In this document: positions 26,574 to 34,034 of the stretch, piece by piece
Position numbering within the stretch: position 1 is the first letter of the stretch
Layout of the letters: every line of letters begins with the position of its first letter
Source of the DNA: Rhodopseudomonas faecalis
GTDB lineage: Bacteria; Pseudomonadota; Alphaproteobacteria; Rhizobiales; Xanthobacteraceae
DNA: 58,254 nt
NCBI RefSeq assembly: GCF_003217325.1
Contig: NZ_QJTI01000025.1
Span: forward strand, 1 to 58,254
Reading direction: 5' to 3'
Notes under the pieces: generated by a model
Databases searched by the model: none
Seen by the model: only the letters and a program-made list of their open reading frames with translations
What the model was told of the DNA's origin: nothing
Position numbers and translations under genes: made by a program

Positions 26574-26858
26574 ATGAGCGGCATATTTTGGATTATTGTG
26601 GTGGGTTTCGTTGCCGGCGTGATTGCCAAATTGCTGTCTCCCGGACCGAACAACCCGCAGGGCTTTGTGCTGACCACCGCGCTCGGCGTCGGCGGCGCGT
26701 TCGTCGCCACCATGATCGGGCAGATGATCGGCCATTACGGCCCCAACCAGGGCGCCGGCTTCATCACCGCAACGATCGGCGCGATCGTGGTGCTGTTTGT
26801 CTGGAACCGGATGGCGGCGCGGCGCGCTATTTCCGACGAGCGGCGCTGGCCTAACTAG
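26574..26858 (+). CDS. GlsB/YeaQ/YmgE-family stress membrane protein
   Basis: This 94-residue protein has three predicted helices and the glycine-rich pattern of the transglycosylase-associated/GlsB family (WIIVVGFVAGVIAKLL, GFVLTTALGVGGAFVATMIGQ, GFITATIGAIVVLFVWNRM). Members are small inner-membrane proteins induced by stress or on entry to stationary phase. A GAGGA site precedes the ATG. It is downstream of the YidB gene in the same direction. Confidence 0.9.
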   Translation: MSGIFWIIVVGFVAGVIAKLLSPGPNNPQGFVLTTALGVGGAFVATMIGQMIGHYGPNQGAGFITATIGAIVVLFVWNRMAARRAISDERRWPN

Positions 26859-26876
26859 CGTGCGTTTGCACTTGAG

Positions 26877-26910
26877 CGAGCGCAGCACTCAGCTGAGTTG
26901 ACTGCGCTCG
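26877..26910. terminator. Hairpin between convergent genes
   Basis: Arms CGAGCGCAG and CTGCGCTCG surround a second dyad, ACTCAGCTGAGT. It lies between the ends of the GlsB gene and the convergent SDR gene, so it could end both transcripts. There is no clear T-run on either strand. Confidence 0.45.
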
Positions 26911-26945
26911 ATCTCATTGCATCGGCTTGATCGTTCGATCGTGCC

Positions 26946-27728
26946 TCAATTAACGAGGTGCAGGCCGGCATCCATCCGCACCAACTCGCCGCTCATATGG
27001 CCCGATTGCGGTGACGCCAGAAAACACACCAGCGCGGCAATATCATCGGCGCTGGAGGCCACTTTCAGCGGCACTTTCGCGGTGATGAAATCGCGCACCT
27101 GCTTGGCCGCTTCCGCGCCGCGCCCCTTGGTGAACCACGGCGTATCGATATAGCCCGGACAAATGGCGTTGACGCGGATCAGCGGCGCCAGCGCGCGCGC
27201 CAGCGACAGCGTCATGGTGTTGAGCGCGCCCTTGCTGGCGGCATAGGCCACCGAGGAGCCGATACCGCTCAGCCCGGCGACCGACGACACATTGACCACC
27301 GCCGCGGGACGGCCCTTGGCCTTGGCGCCCGCTTCCAGCAACGCACGCGCCGCCCGCACCATCTGGTATGGCCCAATGGTGTTGATGCCATAGAGCCGCT
27401 GAAAATCCTCTGCCGACAGTCCATCGAGATCGCTATGGGCGACGTGCTTGGTGGTGCCGGCATTGTTGATCAGCGCATCGAGATGGCCCCAGGGCGCCGC
27501 CGCCGCGGCCAGCGCGCGACAATCCTCATCGCGGGACACATCGCCTTGCATCACGATCACGTCAGCGCCGGCGGCCCGGCACTGGTCTGCCGTGGCTTGG
27601 GCATCGGCATGGTTGGAAGCATAGTTGATCAGGATTTTGGCGCCCGGCTTGGCCAATCGGATCGCGGTCGCCGCTCCGAGCCCGGATGACGCTCCGGTGA
27701 CAATGGCATTCAGCATTTCGGTCGACAT
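26946..27728 (-). CDS. Short-chain dehydrogenase/reductase
   Basis: The 260-residue classical SDR has cofactor motif TGASSGLG (11-18), NNAG (88-91), and catalytic Ser149, Tyr162 and Lys166 (YAASK). The sequence after strand beta-2 (NYASNHADAQ) lacks an acidic residue at the strand end and has an Asn/Tyr pair, which hints at NADP(H). It resembles FabG-like ketoreductases; the substrate is unknown. The ATG follows a GGGGGAA site. It is a single gene, convergent with the GlsB gene. Confidence 0.88.
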   Translation of the reverse strand: MSTEMLNAIVTGASSGLGAATAIRLAKPGAKILINYASNHADAQATADQCRAAGADVIVMQGDVSRDEDCRALAAAAAPWGHLDALINNAGTTKHVAHSDLDGLSAEDFQRLYGINTIGPYQMVRAARALLEAGAKAKGRPAAVVNVSSVAGLSGIGSSVAYAASKGALNTMTLSLARALAPLIRVNAICPGYIDTPWFTKGRGAEAAKQVRDFITAKVPLKVASSADDIAALVCFLASPQSGHMSGELVRMDAGLHLVN

Positions 27729-28244
27729 TGGCGTTCCCCCATTTGACTGGTTATTGGCTACGTGCCGCAAGCTTAGCCGCTGCCGGAACCGCGGCAAGCA
27801 TCACCTGCGGCGCAGCATGGAGATACCCGCACTTCGGCGCGCTTGTCATTGCCGCGCGCTACGCTCATCATGCCACCAACTACAATGACAGCCCGATGGC
27901 GATCGACGCCACGGTAACGATGGTCGAGGAAGCGCCGTGCCGGAAACCGACGATATCGTCCCTGCGACGGCGATGCGCCCCGCAATCGGTGGTCCGCCGC
28001 CAGAGTTCGCGCACCGATCGCACGCCGTTCACCAATTGGAAGCCGTCCGCCGATTTGCAGCTTGCATCGCAGCCGCCGGTGCTGATCGTGCCGTTATGGA
28101 TCAGCGTTTGCCGCCCGTCGCCCCGCGGGTCTCACAATTCAGGGAGCCGGTGCCGGCGGTTGCGCAGCGTCATCGCGCCGTGCGCCGCTCTGCGCTAAGC
28201 GTGTTGCCGACAAGAGATGATTCGATTCAATGATAGAGGACCTT
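27729..28244. other. Gene-free spacer of about 500 bases
   Basis: No gene could be supported. Codon usage is irregular in every frame, and the open frames either lack a ribosome site or have compositions unlike their neighbours. One minus-strand frame (about 27,890-28,130) reads plausibly in part (LIHNGTISTGGCDASCK) but lacks a start and is preceded by a stop. It may be a gene remnant. Confidence 0.45.
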
Positions 28245-29048
28245 ATGACGAGCTACACCGACATTGGAATCGAGACGACCGGCTACGTCGCCACCATCGA
28301 GATCCAGCGTCCTCCGCACAACTATTTCGACATTTCGCTGATCAACCAGATCGCCGACGCGCTGACCGAGTTCGACGAGAACCCGCAGATTCGCGCCGTG
28401 GTGCTGGCAGCGCAGGGCAAGGCATTTTGCGCCGGTGCCGATTTCAACGATCCGGCCCGCACCCCGATCGAACCGGGCGAGCAGCACGACCCGTCCGCCA
28501 GCCTTGGTGATGTCAGTCATCTCTACATCGAGGCGGTGCGCATCTTCCGTAACAAGAAACCGATCGTGGCTGCGGTGCACGGCGCGGCGATCGGCGGCGG
28601 TCTTGGTCTGGCACTCGCTGCCGATTTCCGCGTCACCTGCCCGGACGCGCGGTTCGCCGCCAACTTCACCAAGCTCGGCTTCCATCCCGGCTTTGGCCTG
28701 ACCGTGACGCTGCCGGAACTGATCGGCCGCAACAACGCCGAGCTGATGTTCTACACCAGCCGGCGTGTCACCGGCGAAGAGGCCTACAAGATAGGGCTTG
28801 CCAATGTGCTGGTGCCGCACAACGAATTGCGCGGCGCGGCATTGAAGCTGGCGCGCGAAATCGCCGAATGTTCGCCGCTCGGCGTGCTGGCCACCCGCGC
28901 GACCATGCGCGCCGGTCTTGCCGACCGCGTGCTGGCGGCGACCCGGCACGAGCTGGCCGAGCAGATCCGGCTGCGCGCCACCGAAGACTTCAAGGAAGGC
29001 ATCCGCGCCACCGAGGAACGGCGCCTGGCCGACTTCAAGGGCCGGTAA
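28245..29048 (+). CDS. Enoyl-CoA hydratase/isomerase (crotonase) family protein without the usual catalytic glutamates
   Basis: This 267-residue crotonase-fold protein keeps its oxyanion hole (GKAFCAGADF and GAAIGGGLGLALAADF). By alignment to rat mitochondrial hydratase, the positions of Glu144 and Glu164 are Gly121 (GGGLG) and Phe141 (AANFTKLG). Simple hydration of an enoyl-CoA is therefore unlikely. Other family members use different residues for hydrolysis, C-C cleavage or isomerisation, and the substrate is unknown. The ATG at 28245 follows an AGAGG site. No other acyl-CoA genes are adjacent. Confidence 0.85.
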   Translation: MTSYTDIGIETTGYVATIEIQRPPHNYFDISLINQIADALTEFDENPQIRAVVLAAQGKAFCAGADFNDPARTPIEPGEQHDPSASLGDVSHLYIEAVRIFRNKKPIVAAVHGAAIGGGLGLALAADFRVTCPDARFAANFTKLGFHPGFGLTVTLPELIGRNNAELMFYTSRRVTGEEAYKIGLANVLVPHNELRGAALKLAREIAECSPLGVLATRATMRAGLADRVLAATRHELAEQIRLRATEDFKEGIRATEERRLADFKGR

Positions 29049-29055
29049 CAACCAA

Positions 29056-29079
29056 GCGGGCCGCGATCTTGCGGCCCGC
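29056..29079 (+). terminator. Hairpin just after the crotonase gene
   Basis: A perfect 9-bp stem, GCGGGCCGC with loop GATCTT and GCGGCCCGC, begins 8 bases after the stop codon. It has no T-run, so it is either a weak intrinsic terminator or a stabilising 3' hairpin. Confidence 0.55.
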
Positions 29080-29099
29080 GTCGTCAGCTCGACCAACTC

Positions 29100-29182
29100 G
29101 CAATGCCCGCGCTGGTCGCGGGCATTGTCGTATCAGCAGCAGTGCGAGAGACGGCAACGGCCGGGACAAGACCGGCCATGAC
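29100..29182. repeat. Diverged copy of the palindromic repeat
   Basis: It has the two hairpins of the family (CAATGCCCGCG...CGCGGGCATTG and GGCCGGGACAAGACCGGCC) but lacks the middle ATCCACGTCTT dyad. It directly precedes an intact 147-bp copy. Confidence 0.65.
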
Positions 29183-29187
29183 CTCTC

Positions 29188-29334
29188 ATACCATCGGGTC
29201 GTATCAATAACCGTCATACCCGCGCTTGTCGCGGGTATCCACGTCTTAAAATCGGTGCGAGATCAAAGACGTGGATGGCCGGGACGAGCCCGGCCATGAC
29301 GTGCGGAGTGGTTGGTATCAATCGCCGTTGGTAT
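29188..29334. repeat. 147-bp MITE-like element, intact copy A
   Basis: The left end reads ATACCATCGGGTCGTATCAA. The right end, read inward, is ATACCAACGGCGATTGATACC. The outer ten bases are near-perfect inverted repeats. Between them lies the 90-bp double-hairpin core (29212-29301). An equal-length copy in the other orientation is at 33246-33392. There is no coding capacity. A transposase acting in trans is implied but not found in the window. Confidence 0.8.
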
Positions 29335-29376
29335 CAGCGAATGCGCGCCGGCGCTGATTGCTGAGCGCTACGCCGC

Positions 29377-30138
29377 TCAATCGACCAGGCGAAAATGGAC
29401 GCCGCCGAGCAAAAAGGCGTTGCCATAGACTTCGATGCCTTTGTCACGCGCGCTCTGACAGACGTCGTTGACGTCATGGACTTTGAACGTCAGCGCGGTG
29501 AACGCTTCGATGCCGCCTTTGACAAAATTCAGCGTGCAGTTCGGCAGTTCGATATCGGCGCCCGCCGCGGTGCCGCGCAGCTCGCATTGCAGAATCCGGC
29601 CCCAATGCTGCGCCAGATCCTGCGCGTCGGGACTTTGAATCTCCACGGCCTGCAGGCTCTCGGTGACGCTGGTATCGATCGCGCGCGTCCAGTTCGGTCC
29701 CGCCGGTGGATAAGGGCCGCGCAAATCGTGACCGTGTTCGGTATGATTGAATTCGATCAACGCGCCGCGGCAATCGCGCGGATGCAGCTGCACGCCATGA
29801 TAACCGTCCTGCTCAATCACGTCGGCGACCCGCACGCCGATCCGTTCGGCGTGCTTGGCGCGCGCACCGGGATCGTCGCAGCCGAAAATCATCATGTAGC
29901 CGCCGCGGCCAGCACTGCGGCCGAGAAACCGGCCGACCGCCGTTTCGCCTTGGATCGGTGCTACCACTTCGAGCAGCGTGGTGCCGACCGGCAGCACGGC
30001 GTTCTCCAGGCCGTAGCGCGCCACCGAGCGATCGTGAAAACACACCTTCAGCCCCATGATATCGGCGATATCGCCGACCGTTGGTTCGAGGTGCGACACC
30101 GCCAGGCACACCTGGCGCAGATACAGATCGTCGCTCAT
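29377..30138 (-). CDS. VOC-superfamily (glyoxalase/dioxygenase fold) protein
   Basis: The 253-residue protein has two vicinal-oxygen-chelate-like halves: LYLRQVCLAVSHLEPTVGDIADIMGLKV near the start and SLQAVEIQSPDAQDLAQHWGRIL in the second half. Candidate metal residues include His and Glu in GVQLHPRDCRGALIEFNHTEH, but a complete metal triad could not be assigned. Function is unknown; relatives include glyoxalase-like and dioxygenase-like proteins. The ATG at 30138 is chosen because family similarity begins at SDDLYLRQV. Confidence 0.75.
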   Translation of the reverse strand: MSDDLYLRQVCLAVSHLEPTVGDIADIMGLKVCFHDRSVARYGLENAVLPVGTTLLEVVAPIQGETAVGRFLGRSAGRGGYMMIFGCDDPGARAKHAERIGVRVADVIEQDGYHGVQLHPRDCRGALIEFNHTEHGHDLRGPYPPAGPNWTRAIDTSVTESLQAVEIQSPDAQDLAQHWGRILQCELRGTAAGADIELPNCTLNFVKGGIEAFTALTFKVHDVNDVCQSARDKGIEVYGNAFLLGGVHFRLVD

Positions 30139-30803
30139 CGCCACCACCGCTGGTGCCGGCGGCGCGAACGCGCGATATCGATCATACGGCGGAACCGGGT
30201 ACAGGACGTCAGCGAGCATTGATGTTCATTCACTTGGCGCACGGTGGCAGCAACAGTCATCGATTGATGGCGGATAATCGCGCGCGCTGTTGCAGCAGCC
30301 CGCAGGATTTCAGAAGTTGTGAGCCGGCGCAAAGTTGCACCGGCGCGATGGCGGCTCGCGCCATCGTGAGCGCAACGGCATCAGCTTGCGTGTCAGCCGC
30401 GCGGCAGACGCGCAGTCGTTGTGAGGCACCGTCGCGATGCGGCAACTAACATCGCAGCGAGATCGACAAGCCCGATGCTAATGAGGTGATGGTCGGTGTC
30501 GTACCAGCGAAGCCTGGTCCGCGTTGATCTGGTCGGAGTGCGCATCGCGCGGTGATGGCTAATACCGGCCGCATCGGCGCGTGTTGCGCCGAGCTGTTAT
30601 TCCCCATGGCCCCTCCGATCGTGATCAGCTTATGCGCGCTGATCTTGTGGTCGGATCATGCCGCAACCGACCGACCTCGGCAAGCGCAGCAACGTCGAGA
30701 TGGTTGCTCAAACATTGCCGACGCGCGCATGTTTGCTACGATACAACTCAATCGACCGGACTGATCGACGAAGGCGATGCTAAGCGGGGCGCGAAAGAGA
30801 GCC
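30139..30803. other. Gene-free spacer with a promoter at its right end
   Basis: About 665 bases hold no supportable gene. Short frames lack ribosome sites and have cysteine- and arginine-rich compositions unlike real proteins here. Base composition is more even than in the neighbours. The right end carries a candidate promoter for the nuclease-like gene. Confidence 0.5.
30715..30742 (+). promoter_or_regulatory. Candidate promoter of the nuclease-like/M48 gene pair
   Basis: TTGCCG and TACGAT are separated by 16 bases. The -10 is preceded by TGC, giving an extended -10 (TGCTACGAT). It lies about 60 bases before the ATG. Confidence 0.45.
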
Positions 30804-31574
30804 ATGACGCAACAACGTCGCAGGTGGGCGCTGCTGATTGCAGCAGCCACCACCGCGCTCACAGTTAATAGCGCCGCAGCCTGTCAGTTACCGCGGCTTG
30901 GCGAGGGTCAGGTCGCGGCGATCATTGATGCGATCACCATTCGGCTGCACGACGGCAGCGAGGTGAAATTGGGCGGCCTCGCGCGATTGCCGCCGCCGCG
31001 CGCGGCCGATCAGGCAGCGCTGACACAGTTACTGCTCGGGCGTGAGGTGACGTTGCACGGCCACACTGCTGACCCCGATCGCTATGGCCGGCAAAGCGCG
31101 CTGGTCTATCGCGCCGGCGAGCTTGTGCCGGTGCAGGCGCAGCTGTTGCAGCAGGGCGCCGCAGTCGCCTCCGGGGAACTCGATGATTCGGCCTGCCGCG
31201 CGCAGTTGCTGAGCGCTGAAAACATGGCGAGAAAAGCCCGCGCCGGGTTCTGGAGCGATCCCACCGCCATAAAAAACCCGGAAAACCCTGGCGACATCAT
31301 GTCGAGGATGGGGCAGTTCACGGTGGTCGAGGGGCGCGTCCTGACGGTGCGCAGCGTGGGCGCGACGGTATATGTCAATTTTGGCCGTCGCTGGACACAG
31401 GACTTCGCCGTGACTATTTCAAGGCAGCAAGTCACCGCCTTGGAGAGTGTGGGGTTGTTACCCAAGGCGCTGGACAAGCGTTGGGTGCGGGTCCGCGGCT
31501 TCATCGGAAACAGGAACGGTCCGCAAATCGCGGTCCGCCATGTTGGGCAGATCGAAGTAATCGGCGATCGGTAA
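30804..31574 (+). CDS. Secreted staphylococcal-nuclease-fold protein, probably not catalytic
   Basis: The 256-residue product has a signal peptide (residues 1-26, ending NSAAA) and an SNase-like fold (EGQVAAIIDAITIRLHDGS, then DRYGRQSALVY and ARKARAGFW). Compared with S. aureus nuclease, key residues appear changed: Asp21 to Ile, Arg35 to Lys, Asp40 to Ala and Glu43 to Pro. Arg87 (YGRQ) remains. A second beta-rich domain follows (QFTVVEGRVLTVRSVGATVYVNFGRRW), possibly OB-like. It precedes an M48 peptidase lipoprotein by 20 bases, suggesting a joint envelope role. The ATG at 30804 follows GAAAGAGAG. Confidence 0.8.
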   Translation: MTQQRRRWALLIAAATTALTVNSAAACQLPRLGEGQVAAIIDAITIRLHDGSEVKLGGLARLPPPRAADQAALTQLLLGREVTLHGHTADPDRYGRQSALVYRAGELVPVQAQLLQQGAAVASGELDDSACRAQLLSAENMARKARAGFWSDPTAIKNPENPGDIMSRMGQFTVVEGRVLTVRSVGATVYVNFGRRWTQDFAVTISRQQVTALESVGLLPKALDKRWVRVRGFIGNRNGPQIAVRHVGQIEVIGDR

Positions 31575-31594
31575 TCGCCGGTGGGAATCAGGAC

Positions 31595-33082
31595 GTGGCG
31601 AGGACGGAACAGCGGGGGACATTCAGGACGAGCCGCGGCCTGTTGGCGGCGACGGCCGTGCTATGCCTGTCGCTCAGTGGCTGCGGCGATGCCAGCCGGT
31701 TCCAGACGGCAGCTCCCCCGACCACCGCGCCCGCCAAGCCGCCGCGCCCTGCGCCCTCGCCCGCTGCAGCGGAACGCGAGCATGAGCGCATTTTGGCGAC
31801 CTATGGCGGCAGCTATAGCGATCCCAAGCTGGAAGCGCTGATCAGCAAAACCGTCGACCGGCTGGTGGCGGCGTCCGATCGGCCGGAAATGGCATACCGG
31901 GTCACGATCCTGAACTCCGGCGCGGTCAATGCGTTCGCGCTGCCGACCGGCCAGCTCTATGTGACGCGCGGCCTGCTGGCGCTCGCCAACGATACCTCCG
32001 AACTGTCCTCGGTGCTGTCGCATGAAATGGCGCATGTGCTCGCGAGGCACGCCACGATTCGCGAGGACCAGGCCAAGCAGGCGGCGCTGGTGACGCGCGT
32101 GGTCACCGACATGGGCAATGATCCCGACATGACCGCGCTGGCGCTCGCCAAAACCAAATTGTCGCTGGCGAGCTTTTCGCGCGCGCAGGAACTGGAAGCG
32201 GACGGCATCGGCGTCGGCATTTCGGCGCGCGCGCGGTTCGACCCGTTCGGGGCGTCGCGGTTCCTGGCCTCGATGGAACGCAATGCCGCACTGAAGGCCG
32301 GACGGGCGTCGTCGCCCGATCCGCGCTCGCAGGATTTCGTGTCGTCGCATCCAGCGACGCCCGAGCGCGTGCAGAACGCGCAGGCCAATGCCCGGCAATA
32401 TAGCGTGCCCGAGGGCGGCGAGCGCGACCGCGAGGACTATCTGTCGATCATCGACGGCATCGTCTATGGCGAAGACCCGAGCGAGGGTTTTGTGCGCGGC
32501 CGGCGCTTCCTGCATCCCAAGCTCGGCTTCACCTTCACCGCGCCGGAATCATTTACGCTCGACAACACCGCGCAGGCGGTGATCGGCGTGCGCGACGGCG
32601 GCAACCAGGCGATGCGCTTTGACGTGGTGCGGGTCGCAGCCGAACAGTCGCTCGGCGACTATCTCAATTCCGGCTGGATGGACCATGTCGATCGCAGCAC
32701 CACCGAGGAGCTGACCATCAACGGCCTGCCGGCGGCGACCGTCGAAGCGCGCGGCGATCAATGGCAGTTCCGCGCCTACGCGCTGCGGTTCGGCAGCGAC
32801 GTCTATCGCTTCATCTTCGCGGCCAAACACAAATCGACCGAAAGCGAGCGCAACGCCCGCGAGACGGTCGGCTCATTCCGGCGGCTGACACTGGAAGAGA
32901 TTCAGGCGGCGCGGCCGCTGCGCATCAAGGTCATCACCGTGCAGCCGGGCGACACCGTGGAATCGCTGTCGCATCGCATGGCCGGCGTCGATCGCCCGGC
33001 CGAGCGGTTCCGGGTGCTGAACGGCATCGAGCCGCGCGGTGAGGTCAAGGTGCGCGAACGGGTCAAGATCGTCGTCGACTGA
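31595..33082 (+). CDS. M48-family metalloprotease lipoprotein with a C-terminal LysM-like domain
   Basis: The 495-residue product has a lipoprotein signal (LSLSGC, lipidated Cys30) and a proline/alanine linker. The M48 catalytic site is HEMAH (His143, Glu144, His147), with the third zinc ligand in AQELEADGIG near residue 199. The C-terminus, about 448-495, has the VQPGDTVESLSHRMA...RVLNGI...VKVRERVKIV pattern of LysM peptidoglycan-binding domains. It probably acts in outer-membrane or periplasmic quality control, like BepA-type proteins. A GTG start is inferred: it gives a normal signal peptide and follows an AGGA-containing leader, and no ATG lies between it and the lipobox. Confidence 0.85.
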   Translation: MARTEQRGTFRTSRGLLAATAVLCLSLSGCGDASRFQTAAPPTTAPAKPPRPAPSPAAAEREHERILATYGGSYSDPKLEALISKTVDRLVAASDRPEMAYRVTILNSGAVNAFALPTGQLYVTRGLLALANDTSELSSVLSHEMAHVLARHATIREDQAKQAALVTRVVTDMGNDPDMTALALAKTKLSLASFSRAQELEADGIGVGISARARFDPFGASRFLASMERNAALKAGRASSPDPRSQDFVSSHPATPERVQNAQANARQYSVPEGGERDREDYLSIIDGIVYGEDPSEGFVRGRRFLHPKLGFTFTAPESFTLDNTAQAVIGVRDGGNQAMRFDVVRVAAEQSLGDYLNSGWMDHVDRSTTEELTINGLPAATVEARGDQWQFRAYALRFGSDVYRFIFAAKHKSTESERNARETVGSFRRLTLEEIQAARPLRIKVITVQPGDTVESLSHRMAGVDRPAERFRVLNGIEPRGEVKVRERVKIVVD

Positions 33083-33245
33083 CGCACGGCCAGCTGTGCT
33101 CTTTGCGGCCAAAGCGCTTTGCTCGTGATGGCAACACATCCGGCATTGATGAATGCGCTACGGCATCAGGTCGTTCGCTCAGCTTTGGCATTGCTACCAA
33201 GCGCACCCAAGCGATTTGCCCCGCAGGGCCGCTCAACGCGTTCTC

Positions 33246-33392
33246 ATACCAACGGCGATTGATACCGACCTATCCGCACGTCATGGCCGGGCTCGTCCCG
33301 GCCATCCACGTCTCTGATCTTGCAGCGATTTTAAGACGTGGATACCCGCGACAAGCGCGGGCATGACGATCATTGACACGACCCGATGGTAT
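33246..33392. repeat. 147-bp MITE-like element, intact copy B
   Basis: It runs from ATACCAACGGCGATTGATACC to ATTGACACGACCCGATGGTAT, with the double-hairpin core at 33279-33368. It is the same length as copy A and in the opposite orientation. No obvious target-site duplication could be seen next to the ends. Confidence 0.8.
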
Positions 33393-33719
33393 CGTCCCCT
33401 TGCGGGGAGGGTGGCCGGCCGTAAGGCCGGACGGGTGGGGGTAGCTGCGTCTGCGCGAGCCATGACAAACAGATTGCCTCAAGAACGTCAGCAGTCAAAC
33501 TTCAATGATAGAGCCCCCCACCCCGGCGCTGCGCGCCGACCCTCCCCACCGCTACGCGGGGGGAGGGAGGATTCGCGGCTGATAATCGTTGGGTTGCGAT
33601 AGCCGGTAAGCTCGCCGCAACACCAACGTCTCTGCCCGTCTTGGCCGGGCTCGGCCCGACCATTCAGGTCTTTGCCTGCAGCTTCGCCGGGCCATGAAGC
33701 AGCGACAAGCGAGGGCATA

Positions 33720-33856
33720 ATACCAACGGTGATTGATACCGACCTAGCCGCACGTCATGGCCGGGCTCCGTCCCGGCCATCCACGTCTCTGATCTTGCAG
33801 CGCTTTCACGACGTGGATGCCAGCGACAAGCGCGGGCATGACGTGTCAATGGTAGG
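33720..33856. repeat. MITE-like element, decayed copy
   Basis: The left end ATACCAACGGTGATTGATACC and core (33753-33843) match copy B closely, including the 32-base left flank. The right end is altered: CAATGGTAGG replaces ATTGACACGACCCGATGGTAT. Confidence 0.7.
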
Positions 33857-33975
33857 AGCCGCTGGCATAACCCATCCCAATTGGGGGCACGGACCAGCAA
33901 AAGGCCCTGGTCAGCAAGTCGACCCGTTCAGCAGACAACACCGATTAGCCCAAGGCGCTGATCAGCCGCCACGCA

Positions 33976-34010
33976 GCAAAAAGCCCGGCCGCAAGGCCGG
34001 GCTTTTGCAA
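33976..34010 (-). terminator. Rho-independent terminator of carD
   Basis: On the minus strand the sequence forms a stem of about 14 bp (GCAAAAGCCCGGCC and GGCCGGGCTTTTTGC) with loop TTGC and a T-run in the 3' arm. It begins about 25 bases after the carD stop. Confidence 0.85.
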
Positions 34011-34034
34011 TAATCGCACGATCGTTGGTCGATC

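Larger units (their letters stand above)
33083..34034. other. Repeat-rich spacer of 952 bases without genes
   Basis: It holds one intact and one decayed MITE-like element. Two further dyads are present: 33396-33440 (a CCCCTTGCGGGG hairpin then GGCCGGCCGTAAGGCCGG) and 33513-33570 (CCCCCCACCCC...GCGGGGGGAGGGAGG). The carD terminator is at the right end. No open frame shows a ribosome site with plausible protein composition. Confidence 0.6.

Noticed and set aside
27890-28130. Minus-strand frame reading LIHNGTISTGGCDASCK
   Set aside because: No start codon with a ribosome site, an in-frame stop just upstream, and no family recognised; at most a remnant.
30552-30764. Small membrane-like frame (MANTGRIGACCAELLF)
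   Set aside because: No ribosome site, irregular codon use, and it overlaps the candidate promoter of the nuclease-like gene.
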